A program made the translations under genes and the position numbers. Shown here piece by piece: positions 18,949 through 29,035 of a stretch of DNA of 64,000 bases (the first letter of the stretch is position 1; every line of letters begins with the position of its first letter). Under the pieces are notes generated by a model. The model had not been told where the DNA came from. It did no database searches and was given only the letters and a program-made list of their open reading frames with translations. The stretch is from Aquila chrysaetos chrysaetos (Eukaryota; Chordata; Aves; Accipitriformes; Accipitridae), in NCBI RefSeq assembly GCF_900496995.4, contig NC_044012.1, positions 25,210,759 to 25,274,758 of the forward strand. The letters run 5' to 3'.

Positions 18949-19130
18949 AGCCGAGGATTGGTATCAATTTTAAGCCAAGGGTTGCTGTCAATTTTAAGCC
19001 AAGGATTGCTATTGATTTTTAGCCAAGGATTGCTATTGATTTTAAGGCAAGGATTGCTACTGATTTTAAGGCAAGGAGTGCTATCAATTTTAAGCCAAGG
19101 ACTGCTATTGATTTTAAGCCGAGGATTTCC
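18949..19130. repeat. 24-base tandem repeat, about 7.5 copies
   Basis: Seven full copies of a unit close to AGCCAAGGATTGCTATTGAT plus TTTA start at 18949, 18973, 18997, 19021, 19045, 19069 and 19093, with a partial copy to 19130. The period is exactly 24, so the minus-strand reading gives an eight-residue peptide repeat (LKIDSNPW-like); no start, splice or homology supports it as coding. Confidence 0.9.
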
Positions 19131-21031
19131 AAAGGCAGATTTTTTTTCGACTAAGAGGGGACCCAACTGAAGAGCTTTCCAAGTGCATCCCAAAAACGGC
19201 TTGCAGCCTCCCAGGGCTGTTCATGCTTTGCCAGAGTGTCTTTTCCCATCCATAGGGAGCTGCTTGGCAAAGGGTTAAGCACAGAGGAATGCTGAGTGGC
19301 CGAGCAGGCAGGAAACTAATATCTCCAGACCCTCCCCTTGACCCACAAAAGGAACATCAAAACTCAAAATCTCAACGCAAGCAGAAATCTGGCCTCGTCG
19401 GGATGAATCCCACCAGGGCTGGAGCTGCCAGCTCAGCCAGGAGACTCTTGGTTAGCGTGGGGAGACGTCGAGCTGTGAGAGAGTTAAAGTATTGTGGTTT
19501 TAAAGTGATGGGGGAGGAAAAGGGCAAGGAAGGTTTATGAGGATGGTGGTGGCTTTTATTAGATGAGCGGATGGGGTTGGACGGACCAACCTCTTGGCAT
19601 GCAAACCTGGAGTCGGAACTCAAAGGGATTTGCTGGCTTGGGGCTGAGAAAGGCTCCTCGTGGTTGGATGTGATGATGCAAAACTTGAAAAAACTTGGGG
19701 CGGGGGGCAGAGGTGTGGTACCTGCAGCATGGAGATGCTGCTAAGGGAGCTGGATAAAATGCAGTACAAGGTGATGCAAGGGGGCAAATGAACCCTTTGC
19801 ACCAAACTCTGCTGTTCTTGTGTGGCTGCGAGCACACCGGTGTGCAGCTGGAGCATCCCCAGCAGCGTCCTGCGTCTTCATGATGTGAGGGATGGTCCTT
19901 GGGTGCTGGGGACCACTGGGGAAATGGGGGTGTGGATTTTGAATTGTATTTCTGGCTGGAAGATGAAAATGCTCTATTTTTATTCAGTTTTTTTCCTTTC
20001 ATGTTTGTTCTTACTCACTTTTCATGTCTCACAACACAGAGCAAAAACATCACCCAAAGAGCAGCCAAAAAAAGCAGCCAAACCGTCTTTTCCGTCTCTG
20101 ATCCCATGCTCCTTTCCCAAAACCTAATTCCTATTTTGCGCAATCTCTGTACTTTTACGTCTCTTTTTTTTAATTATTAAAGTGTACGTGCCGAAATCAA
20201 ACCGTAAAAGGTCCTGCAGCGAGGGAGCAGCGTGGGAGCATTGCCTTTCACGTGGGAAAACTCAATGTGCGAGCCAAAAAAAAAAAGGCTTTTCCAGAAA
20301 GGGATGGCAAAGCCAGCTCTCACTCCTCACAATGCCGAACGTGCTGCATCCTGGGGATGCTCTGAGCATCCTGGCACGGTGAAGCCTGGCAGCAGTCAGA
20401 GGCTTGCAGCATGACTGTGAGTTTTACGTTGAGGACGAAGGTGTGAATGAGATCACCGCCATTCCCGGCTCTCGGGTACATTGCGTCATTTCCCAGCTTT
20501 AATAGGCGGAAGCAAAACTTGAAGGGAAATTAAAAAAATGCAGCCGGTAAATAAGACTCTTCCCTTAACAATGACTCGTGCCCAAGCAGATGACATTAGC
20601 AGGATTCCTGCGGAAGTGGCTGGAGGGGACATTGTTTGGTGTTTTCCCTGCCCAAGACGATGACGAGATGGATGAAGGAAACCCAAAAAATCCCTTCCCC
20701 CATGGCACCGGCTGCTGCAGGGTTTCCACCGCTCCCCAAGGTGCCGTGTGCCAGCCAAGAGGTAGGTGGGATGAGCTGCTCTTCCCACGGGAATCCTCTG
20801 AGGAACGGAGGGGCTTTTCTACTGAACAGGCTGTTCTCATTGTCCCATGCGGTTTTCTACTCTAAATAACGTTTTCCTGCCCTTCCCTGCCCTTTTTTTA
20901 AACAGTGGCTGCTTGGGCTGGCTGCTGCCAGCTGGGGTGTGTGGCTCTGCCAGAGAGACTGGGAAATAATAATGTGATACTTTAGATACTTTGAAATGAA
21001 GAAAAAAAATGCACTTTCAAACAGTATTTCT

Positions 21032-21102
21032 TAAAAAAAATTAAATTAAATTATATTAATGTAAAATAAAATAACTTAAAATAAAATAAAATAAAATAAA
21101 AA
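21032..21102. repeat. (TAAAA)n simple repeat
   Basis: An A-rich tract made of TTAAA and TAAAA units, about 70 bases. No target-site duplication or element body is visible, so I do not call it the tail of a retroposon. Confidence 0.8.
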
Positions 21103-23227
21103 CATGTTCCTGGTTCTCACAGTTGGTGCCCACTATGCATCAGGGCGGCAGCTCGCTCTTCCTCTGGGCATCATCCTCACGCGCGGCTCCCAGGGGCTCT
21201 CAGCACGACTGAAACATGAGGGATTTATAACCCCGTGCTGTCCCACCACCAGTTTTAGGCTGAGACGGGTGCTGCAACCGGTCCTTGCTGTCACCGGCCA
21301 TGGGATGCTGCCGGAGGTGATGCTGGGTGGCCCGTCCCAGCATCACGGCTCCAAGATGCTCGTTTTCCAAGCGTTGTCCTTTATTTTTTCCTGCCTTAAT
21401 TAGACCCAGCTCAGCTGCATGAACCCCCCAGGCGCATCTGAGGGCTCTGAGCAATGGGGGGTGCTTCCCATCCCTCCCCTCCCCTCCAAAATACCCCTCC
21501 AGCCACAGCACCGACTGAAATAGGGTGGGTGGTATGAATTGCACCCAAGCACCCATCGACTCCCAGCCCCAGAGGTGTTATCCGCGGGGTCACCAAGCAG
21601 CCGGGAAAATCAGGAGCATCCTTGGAGCAAGGAGAGGGGTTGCTTGTCATGTGTCATGTCTTTTACTGCTCCGTGAGCAAAATAAGGAAGGAAGGGGCTG
21701 TATTACAGCTTTGCTTAATTCTCTAACTTATAAAACCCTTTTTTTCCTGTTTAACAGCAATTTCGTATGGCTGCTATACAAGGTACCACAGAGCATAAAC
21801 TGATATAAATCCAAGAGCTCAGTTTCTTAGCCAGGAATCAGGAATTTTGTTGTTTTTATGCCATGTCTCCTTGCTATCGAGCATACCCTCCCCCCCCCCC
21901 CCTCCCGGTGCTTACAGCTTTCCTCCTCCTCCTCCTCCAAGCCAAGGAGAGAAACCCAGCAGGAAAAAAAGCAAAGGTTATTTCCCTACCCAGCCCCACT
22001 GCTCTGGAAGAGGAAAAATGGGATCGTGGAGCTGCCGGTGATGCTCCTGCTGCCCAAACTGGCCGTGCAGGGTCTGGCCACCACAGCACTAGAAGGCGGT
22101 GACGCCAAGCTGGCTGGTCCCATCCCACCTCGCTCTAAGCACTTGGCAGCTACCCAGGGGGTTTGCATTTTTTTTCCGGAGCGCTGGTGTGCTTATGAGC
22201 TGGTAAACCACTGAAATAAGCTTTCCGGGCTGTTTGTGTGTGACACCATCTACGAGCGGCTGTGAAATTTGCTTTCGAGATTATAAATGAATAAAAAAAA
22301 TTCTGCTAAAAGCCCTCCTCAAATGGCTAGCAAATATCCGAAGGGAATTTTCCCGGGGCTGGTGCTCGTATCCTATCAGAGAAGACGCCGCCGAAAAATT
22401 TCTCCTGGTTTTTGCAAAGCTCCTGCAAGTTTGCAAGCTATTCACAGGGCAAATGTGAGCTGCGGCCGACAAGGGGCTGTGCCCGCCAGGCTCCCATCAC
22501 GCAGACTCTCACAATTTTCCCATTTCTCTTGGGTTTTAACACATTTGCAGTCAGGGGTTTTGGCCAAGCGGGGCAGGGGCATTTCAGCACCTCACTGGCA
22601 TGGATCCATCTGCAAGAGAAAGCGAGAAGTAGCGTTATTAAAATCTCGTTTCACATTTGAGGCAAAAAAAAAAAGCTTTGAGTATTTTTAGCTCCCCAGG
22701 GTGAGAGCGGGTGGGTAATGCTGGGGGCTGGTGCCAGTGATGGCAAAAGCTGGTCCCTCTGAGTCAGAAAATGAAATATTTTGTGTTTAATGAAGTCTTG
22801 TGCCCAATTTCCATGCCTTTTGAAGCAGCTGGGCTCCTCCTGCCATGCAAAGGGCTGGGGTTCAGGCTGGGGACCTGCGGTGCTCCGCCATAGAGGGTTT
22901 TATTTTTAGTGGGATGGGGGACCACCCAACGCCTGGGTGTTCCCCGCTCGTGGTGCTGGCAGCTGGACCCAAGTGTGAGCTGATACCCGGACGAGATTTA
23001 CCCTCGGCTTTTGGGCGACCCGAGCAGCCACCTGCCCTTTGGGAGTTGCTCCAGGCAGCAGCCCGGTGATGCAGCAGCAGCGTTCGCACCACCAACACCA
23101 GCCAAAAATGAATTTTCTCACCAGGTTGGTGGGTTTTGTTCCCCCCAGTGAAACTCCTGAGGCAATTTTGAATCTGAGGGTGTTGGGGTTTGACCAGAGC
23201 AGCGTTACGATGCTATAAATAAATGAA

Positions 23228-23233
23228 TTTATT
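23228..23233 (-). terminator. Polyadenylation signal AATAAA overlapping the stop of receptor A
   Basis: On the minus strand AATAAA shares its TAA with the proposed stop codon. If used, the 3' UTR would be only some 20 bases. This either marks an unusually compact gene end or means that the true last exon lies further downstream. Confidence 0.4.
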
Positions 23234-24721
23234 TCAGGGTGGGGGTTGAGGAAGCAGTTTTACCTTCTGGATGGTTCTCCTGGGTGTACGTGTGGGTGGC
23301 TGGGGGAGGCGAGGAGAGAGCCGTGGCGAAGGGGCTGTGAGGGGTGCGGGGGGGGGGGACGGTCACCTCTGGCCAGATGCCGTCTGCAGAGCAGGGTGGT
23401 CAGCTGGAGCAGGAAAAGGAGGGAGACGCAGGACAGCCCCAGCGCCAGCGGCCAGGAAGGGCATGCTTCTGCAGGGGGGGAACGGAGAGTTAATAGAGGG
23501 GGGGACAATGGGGATTTGGTCACTTGGGAGATCCTGAAATGGGGGGCCAGGGCTGAGCACCCCCCGAAATGAGGGGGTCAGGGCTTTGCAGGGCGGCAGC
23601 AGGCATGTGCCGGTTTAAAGCCTTTCAGTGCAGGGGGATCCCAGTGAAGAGATGGGGGGGGCACAAGGGATTTCCAAATGTGTCTCAACAAGGAACAATT
23701 GGGGTGTAGGGATTTCCTGAATGGGGAAAGGCTGGAAGAATTGGGATGCAGGGGGTGGATGGAGGCTTGGATCTGCAGGAGGGGGTCAGGGATGGACTAA
23801 TTACCCTCCCCGGGTCCTTTAGTGATGGTGACGCTGATGGTCTTGCCCGTGCCGTTCTCCAGGGCCGTGCACACCGCAGCCCCGTCCCACCGCTTGGCCG
23901 AGACCCAGGTGATGCTCCAGGCGCTGAGGATGCCATGCTTGTCCACGGTGGCTGCTGTCACCGGTGTCACCTCCCCACCGGGCTGCCAGCGCACGGTGTC
24001 CCAGCCCGGAGGGAGGTCGTGGAGGTGGCAGAGCAGGGGGATGCTGGCCAGGGGCTGTCCGGGCTCCTCTGCATCGATGGGCACCAGGATGGAGAGCTTG
24101 GGCTCAGAGGCATCTGAAGAGGAAAACGGGAGTGCCATAAACCTCCCCAGGGCTGTCCCCAGCCGCCAGGTGACCTGCCGGGCACTCACTGGTGACGACA
24201 AGCCTGGTCCTATCCCCAAAGAGGGTGTAGAAGTTGGAGGAGCTGCAATAATAAACCCCGGAATCCTCCCTCTGCACGGAGCTGATGGTGAAGGAAAAAC
24301 TCCCCCATGTTTCACTCCTCCCAGAGTATTTTCCCGCCGAAGAGGGGTAGTTCAAGTTCCGGTAAATCCAGTACAAACTGCCGTCCGGCCTCTCCTTGTA
24401 CCAGTTCACGTACTGGCTGTGGTCCAAGACGCGACAGCTCAGCTCTGCCGTCTCTCCAGGGAGCACCCAGAGCTGCCCGGGGCTTTGCTGCACGTGTCTC
24501 ACCTCTGCCAAGGTGGGTCCTGCAGGAGGGGAGCAGTTTTGAGGTGGATTTTCTGCACTTCAGGCTTTCCAACAGATTGCATTAAAAATTATCTGGGGCA
24601 AAAAAAAACCCTAAAAAAACCCTACCCCCCTTCAGCAAATCCCGCCCGGGTTGGGGTATTTCTGGAGCGGGCACATACCTGGCAGGAGGAGCAGGAGGGT
24701 CCCCAGGAGCCCGTAGGACAT
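23229..24721 (-). CDS. Non-rearranging VJ-C1 immunoglobulin-superfamily receptor A, 284 residues
   Basis: Type I membrane receptor in five minus-strand exons, internal junctions all phase 1: 24679-24721 signal (MSYGLLGTLLLLLP), 24190-24519 V-J, 23805-24113 C1-like, 23367-23468 transmembrane, 23229-23299 tail; total 855 bases. The V exon has the first Cys (AELSC), the core Trp (YVNWYKE), the DSGVYYC motif and, with no intron, a J-like strand LFGDRTRLVVT (FGxGT with Asp-Arg in place of x-Gly). The C1-like exon has Cys (PLLCHL), Trp (DTVRW) and Cys (AAVC) and one NGT glycosylation site. The transmembrane segment (LALGLSCVSLLFLLQL) has no charge. The tail has HTYTQE, not an ITIM. The stop overlaps AATAAA (23228-23233), leaving a very short 3' UTR, so a further exon is possible. 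It diverges from receptor B. Domain type is firm; orthology is not known. Confidence 0.8.
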
Positions 24722-26378
24722 GCTGGCCAAAACCCTTTTGCCGGGGAGATTTTCTCTCTGTCTGGGGAGATTTTCTCTCCCTCCCAGGCTGGTGGGGGCT
24801 CTGAGGGATGAGCCTCCCCCCCAGCCGAGGGGATTGGCAACCACACGCCCTGGGGGTGCTCAGAGGAGGCACCCCAGGAGCTGGCCCTGCCCCAGCCAGG
24901 ACGGGGGGGGTCCCCCACGTGTCTGTCCCCCGTCCCGTGTGTCCCCCACACTTGGGGACAGTGCAGCCTCGGCCGCCTCTGTGGGTGACGGAAATTGGGT
25001 GGAAACCATTGTCTGCTGACAGGACCCTTTTGGGCTGGGTTTGGTGCAGGGTGATGCTAGGGGGGGCAGGCTGAGGGTCCCAGGGACCAGCACATCCTCC
25101 AGCCTGGGGGTTTATTTGGGGTTTGGGAGTCCGGGGGGGCAGGAGAGGGGGAATTTGGGGAGGGAACGGTGGAGGGAATTTGGGGAAGGAACCACGTGCC
25201 CTGGTCTCACTTGCAAAATTGAATTTTAGCTCCAGCTCTGTGTTGCAATGGGGCTTTTCATCGCCCTGCCTGTCTCTCCGAGGAGCCCCGGGCTTCGTTG
25301 TCCACTGGTTTTCTGCTCTCCGAGGCAAACGTTTTGCTCGCTGGGGCTGGATTTCCCCCAGCTGCCACGTGGGAGCCGCCAGGAATTGCGCCTGGAGCAC
25401 GGCATCGGCCAACGAGAGGAGTGCATGTAATACGTGCAATCTATAATACGTATCTTCTGCCTTTCTGCAGCAGCTGGAGGCTTTGCTCGAGCTGGAGATG
25501 GCTGCGGTCGTCCTCGCTGCTGAGTTTTGTCACTTCCACAGGGTTTATTGACAACAACCCCCTTCCCTCCCAACCCCCAGCAGTGGGGGTTTGTGATGTT
25601 TTTTGGCGCTGGTTTGGCCGAGGGCTCGGTGTGCTGAACCGCAGCAGGAAAGGCGGTGGCAGGCCTGGGGGCTGGGAATGGCTTTGCAGTTTTTAGTCCC
25701 TTTGAAGGATGTTTTTCTGGGGGGTGGCGGAGCAGCTGGGGGGTGGCGGGGGGAGACTCTCCATCAAATGCTGTTGGGTATTGCCCAAAGCCCAGCGGTG
25801 GTGATGGGATTTCTGCGATTTCAGCATGTTTGGGACCCAGCCGGGGTCAGGAGCGTGGACCCAGCCCCAGTCATCTCCTGGCTGAGACCATCTCCATCCC
25901 CCAGCATCCCCAAAATGCTTAAACCCCCGCCAAGTTCCCCACTCCCAGCCTGGTCCCAGGTACCGCCCAGCTCAGGACCTGCAGCATCTCACCTGGGTTT
26001 TGCATCCAGAAATGATTTTCTCTCCATTTTGGAGGTTTCAGAGGGGGGTTCAGCATGCCTTTGGCTCAGAGCATCGCCCGGGCAGGTTTATTCCCCCAGA
26101 ATGCTCCAAAAACCCCCAAGTTTTGCTCAGAGGCTTCGAAACCAGGGTGGGGGCAAGGGTGGCCGGTGGCATCCCACCCCCAGCACCCTCCTCCTGCCAG
26201 GGATGCTCTGGGATGCGGCGCGTGGCCGAGCGAACATTGTGTCCCCGATGATGAAGCCAGCGGGGTGAGGGGGGGGAGTCACTGCCCTGGGTCCCTGCGG
26301 TTTTGGCAGCGGTGGCAGCTCTGCAAACGGCTCGGCCCCGGGGAGGAGCTGGCCCCTCCATTGCGGTGCCAGCCACCG
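24722..26378. promoter_or_regulatory. Divergent intergenic region between the two VJ receptors
   Basis: About 1.66 kb separates the two start codons, which point away from each other, so both promoters and any 5' UTR exons must lie here. I found no clear TATA box or shared motif by eye. Several open frames here are short and without homology. Confidence 0.5.
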
Positions 26379-28584
26379 ATGGCAGCCAGGGGCTCACTGG
26401 CCCCCGTGGGGCTGCTGTGGCTCTGCCTGGGTGGGTGATGGCGGCAGGGGGGCTGAGACTGGTGGATGGTGGCCAGGCCCGGGTTTGAGGAGATTTCTGG
26501 GCTTTTTGGAGCAACTGGCTGCTGGCGGGGTGGGAGGGTGGTGGTGTTACAGTGGGGCTGGGGGGCAGAATGAGCCCCCGGTTGGTGCCTGCAGCCCCGG
26601 CAGCACTGCTGAGGCTGCACCAGCCCCAGTCCGTCCTGGTTGTGGAGCCTGGAGCGTCGGTGGAGATCGGTTGCAAGGCTGACGAGGACCCGGAGACAAA
26701 ATTTGCTGTGTCCTGGTACCGGCGTGGCAAGGATGGTCCTGACCTGCTCCTGGATGGTGAGAGTGGGACGAAGGGGAGGTTCTCCTGCACGTATGGGAGG
26801 AACAATGTCACCCTGCACATTGCCAGCGCTCAGCCCGACGACACCAGCCTCTACCTGTGTGCCTGCCTCCACATTAATTACTGGGTTTTTGGCAGCGGCA
26901 CCACGCTGCTGGTGGGAGGTAGGACGGCAGCTTCACCCTGATGGCCCCCATGTGACCCCCATGTCCCCTATCCCCTGCTGTCCCCCACTGTCCTGTCCTG
27001 TCCTGTCAGCCTCCAGCATCCTCCTCTGTCCCCCTCCATCTCCTGTGTCCCTCTCTGTCCCCATCCACCACCTCTTGTCCCTCTGCACCCCTCTCCATCG
27101 CCGTCATCCCCGTCCATTCCCTCCATCCCTTTCCATCACCTTCATCCCCCTCCATCCCTCTCCATCCCCCTTGATCCCCCCCATCCCTTTCCATCCCCTC
27201 CACCGCCTTCATTCCCCTCCATCTCCTGTGTCCCCCTCCATCGCCGTCCACCACCCCTTGTCCCTCTGCACCCCTGTCCATCCCTCTCCATCCCTCTCAA
27301 TCCCTTCCACCCCCTCCATATCTCTCCATCCCCTCCATCCCTCTACATCACCTTCATCCCTCTCTGTCCCTCTCCATCTCCATCCGTCCCCATCTACCAC
27401 CCCTTGTCCCTCTCCATCCCCTTCTTCCGCCTCTATCCCCTCTCCATCCCCTTGAATCCCCTCCACCCCGCCTCCATCCCCTCCATCCCGGGTCCGTGCC
27501 CGCATCAGACCCCGCTGCAGCCCCCTCTCCTTGTTGCAGACAGCTGGAGGGCTGGGAGCTGGGTGCGGGTGTTGGCGCCCCATGGTGCCCCCCAGGCCCC
27601 CCCCCAGCCTGGTCTGTGCTGTGGGTGCTACCGCCGGCCCTGTCCTTGTCTCCTGGCCAGGGGAGCCCCCGGGGGTGCTGGGGCTGGGGGGCGGCACGGG
27701 GCCGCTCGTCAGCCCCATGGGCATGGCCGGGGGGCCCGGGGGGCTCTGCGAGGTGAGCTTCAACACCTCCGGGCCCCCCGTCCGCAGGAGCGTGGAGCTG
27801 CACGGGGCCACCGGTGAGTACGGGGGAACCCCCCCTGAGTTGGTCACCCCTGGGGAAACTGAGGCAGTGGGGATGGCTTGGCCCCAGGGCGGCGGGATGG
27901 TGGAGGCTGTTGGGGGTCTGGGGAGGTGACGACAAATGGTGGGATGAGCCAGCCCCTCTCTCCCAGGCAGCTGCATGACCCCCGGCACCTGGGTCCTGGC
28001 CGGGGCTGGGGTGCTGCTGCTGGTCAGCCTCTGCCTCAGCATCCGCCACCTCTGCAGCCCCACGCCGATGGGTAAGGAGCCCGGCACGGCCAGGGGGTGG
28101 CTTGCTACCATGTCCGCCGCTGTCCCCCAGTGTCCTGTCCATCTCACTGTGACCCCTCCACTCCCATGCCCTTCCATCCCCAACCCCCCTCCATCATCCC
28201 TCATCCTGCCCCATCCCCCTCCGTCCCCTTCCGTCCCTCTGAGTCCCCTCCATCCCCATGCTGGGGACACCTCTCCCTGCTCTGTCCCCTCCAGGCCACC
28301 AGCCCAGCACCCCGATTCCACCAGTGTCACGGGAGGATGAGGTGAGGCCGTGCGGCCCCCCGGGTGCCCCCTGGGCCGGGCTGGGGCATCTGGGCTGGCG
28401 GGGAGGCAGCATCCCTCTGTCCCTCTGCTCGGGGACGGCAGGTGACAGGGGACGGTCGCAGCCCCGCCGGTGCCAGACGGGGGAACTGGGGGTGCGGGGG
28501 AGGCTCTGATGGCATCGTCCCCCACAGGGAGGGCTGACGTATGCCCAGCTGAGCTTCGCCACCCCGGGAGGGCCCACGCCGTGA
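26379..28584 (+). CDS. Non-rearranging VJ-C1 receptor B with ITIM tail
   Basis: Six plus-strand exons: 26379-26430 signal (MAARGSLAPVGLLWLCL, start context GCCACCGATGG), 26595-26918 V-J, 27540-27813 C1-like, 27967-28071 transmembrane, 28295-28341 and 28528-28584 tail. The V exon has Cys (EIGC), Trp (VSWYRR), DDTSLYLC and a canonical J motif FGSGTTLLVG in the same exon. The C1-like exon reads LVC, LVSW and GLCEVSF, with NTS and (in V) NVT glycosylation sites. The membrane span is VLAGAGVLLLVSLCLSI. The last exon ends in GLTYAQLSF, a full ITIM (LxYxxL), so the receptor is probably inhibitory through SHP phosphatases. From 27540 the C1 exon is one base out of frame with the next exon. Either a tandem acceptor at 27543 is used (start 27544, total 855 bases, 284 residues), or the C9 run at 27597-27605 has one base too many. 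The frame before the run (VRVLAP) looks more like a C1 strand A. Confidence 0.78.
27000..27490. repeat. Pyrimidine-rich CCATCCC minisatellite in receptor B intron 2
   Basis: Most of the 620-base intron between the V-J and C1 exons consists of irregular CTCCATCCC and TGTCCCTCTCCATC units. A shorter run of the same kind lies at 28140-28290. The strand asymmetry (almost no G) is striking. Confidence 0.85.
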
Positions 28585-28700
28585 CCCACAGCCGTACGCG
28601 GTGACGACCCCAAGCCCAGAGCTTGTCCGTCTGTGCCTGAAGCCCCCGGCATCACCCTGCGAGCCCCCCCCCCCCCCCCCCGCTTTGCCGAAGAGAAGGA

Positions 28701-28706
28701 AATAAA
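28701..28706 (+). terminator. Polyadenylation signal of receptor B
   Basis: AATAAA lies 117 bases after the stop codon, just after a C homopolymer (about 28667-28681). It is the first such signal after the gene. Confidence 0.7.
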
Positions 28707-29035
28707 GAGCTTTGGGCTTTGGCAGCCTCCTGGGGCGATGGCACCGCATGCCCAGCAGGTCCCCCAGCCCAGGGTCTGTCCCCAGGTCCCGGAGGTCTCC
28801 GGGGGGTCGCACAGCCCTCGCCCACCCTCTGGCTTGGAGGGCTTTGTGAGGTGCAGAGGGCCCCCCCGTTCTCCCCTTCCCCCTCCGGGAGGATCCCCGG
28901 GGCTGGTCCTACCCCCCCAGCAACTCCCGCGGCGCGGCCTCCCGCCGGCAGGGGGCGCTGTCCCCCGTCCCCCTCAGACTACAGCTCCCGGCGTGCCCCG
29001 CGCGGCTCCGCCCCGCCGCGCCCCGCCCCGCCGCC
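28707..29035. promoter_or_regulatory. APH1A proximal promoter
   Basis: About 330 bases between the receptor B polyadenylation signal and the APH1A start codon. The 3' half is CpG-rich with several CCCCGCC boxes (29006-29035) and no TATA, typical of a housekeeping promoter. An ACTACAGCTCCCGGCG element at 28978-28993 resembles the ZNF143-type ACTACA motif, an inference by eye. Confidence 0.5.

Larger units (their letters stand above)
17202..23228. other. Intergenic region with simple repeats, no gene recognised
   Basis: Between the C1orf54-like start codon and the 3' end of the minus-strand receptor I find no supported exon. The stretch holds a 24-base tandem repeat (18949-19130), an A-rich (TAAAA)n tract (about 21032-21102) and ordinary unique sequence. 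The minus-strand promoter of the C1orf54-like gene should lie just above 17201, but no TATA or CpG island stands out. Confidence 0.5.

Noticed and set aside
18936-19193. Peptide repeat LKINSNPW-like on the minus strand as a possible gene
   Set aside because: It is a direct product of a 24-base tandem repeat; no start context, exon structure or homology.
27209-28525. 438-codon minus-strand open frame opposite receptor B
   Set aside because: It is the shadow of the CCATCCC repeat and of receptor B exons; no splice logic or homology.
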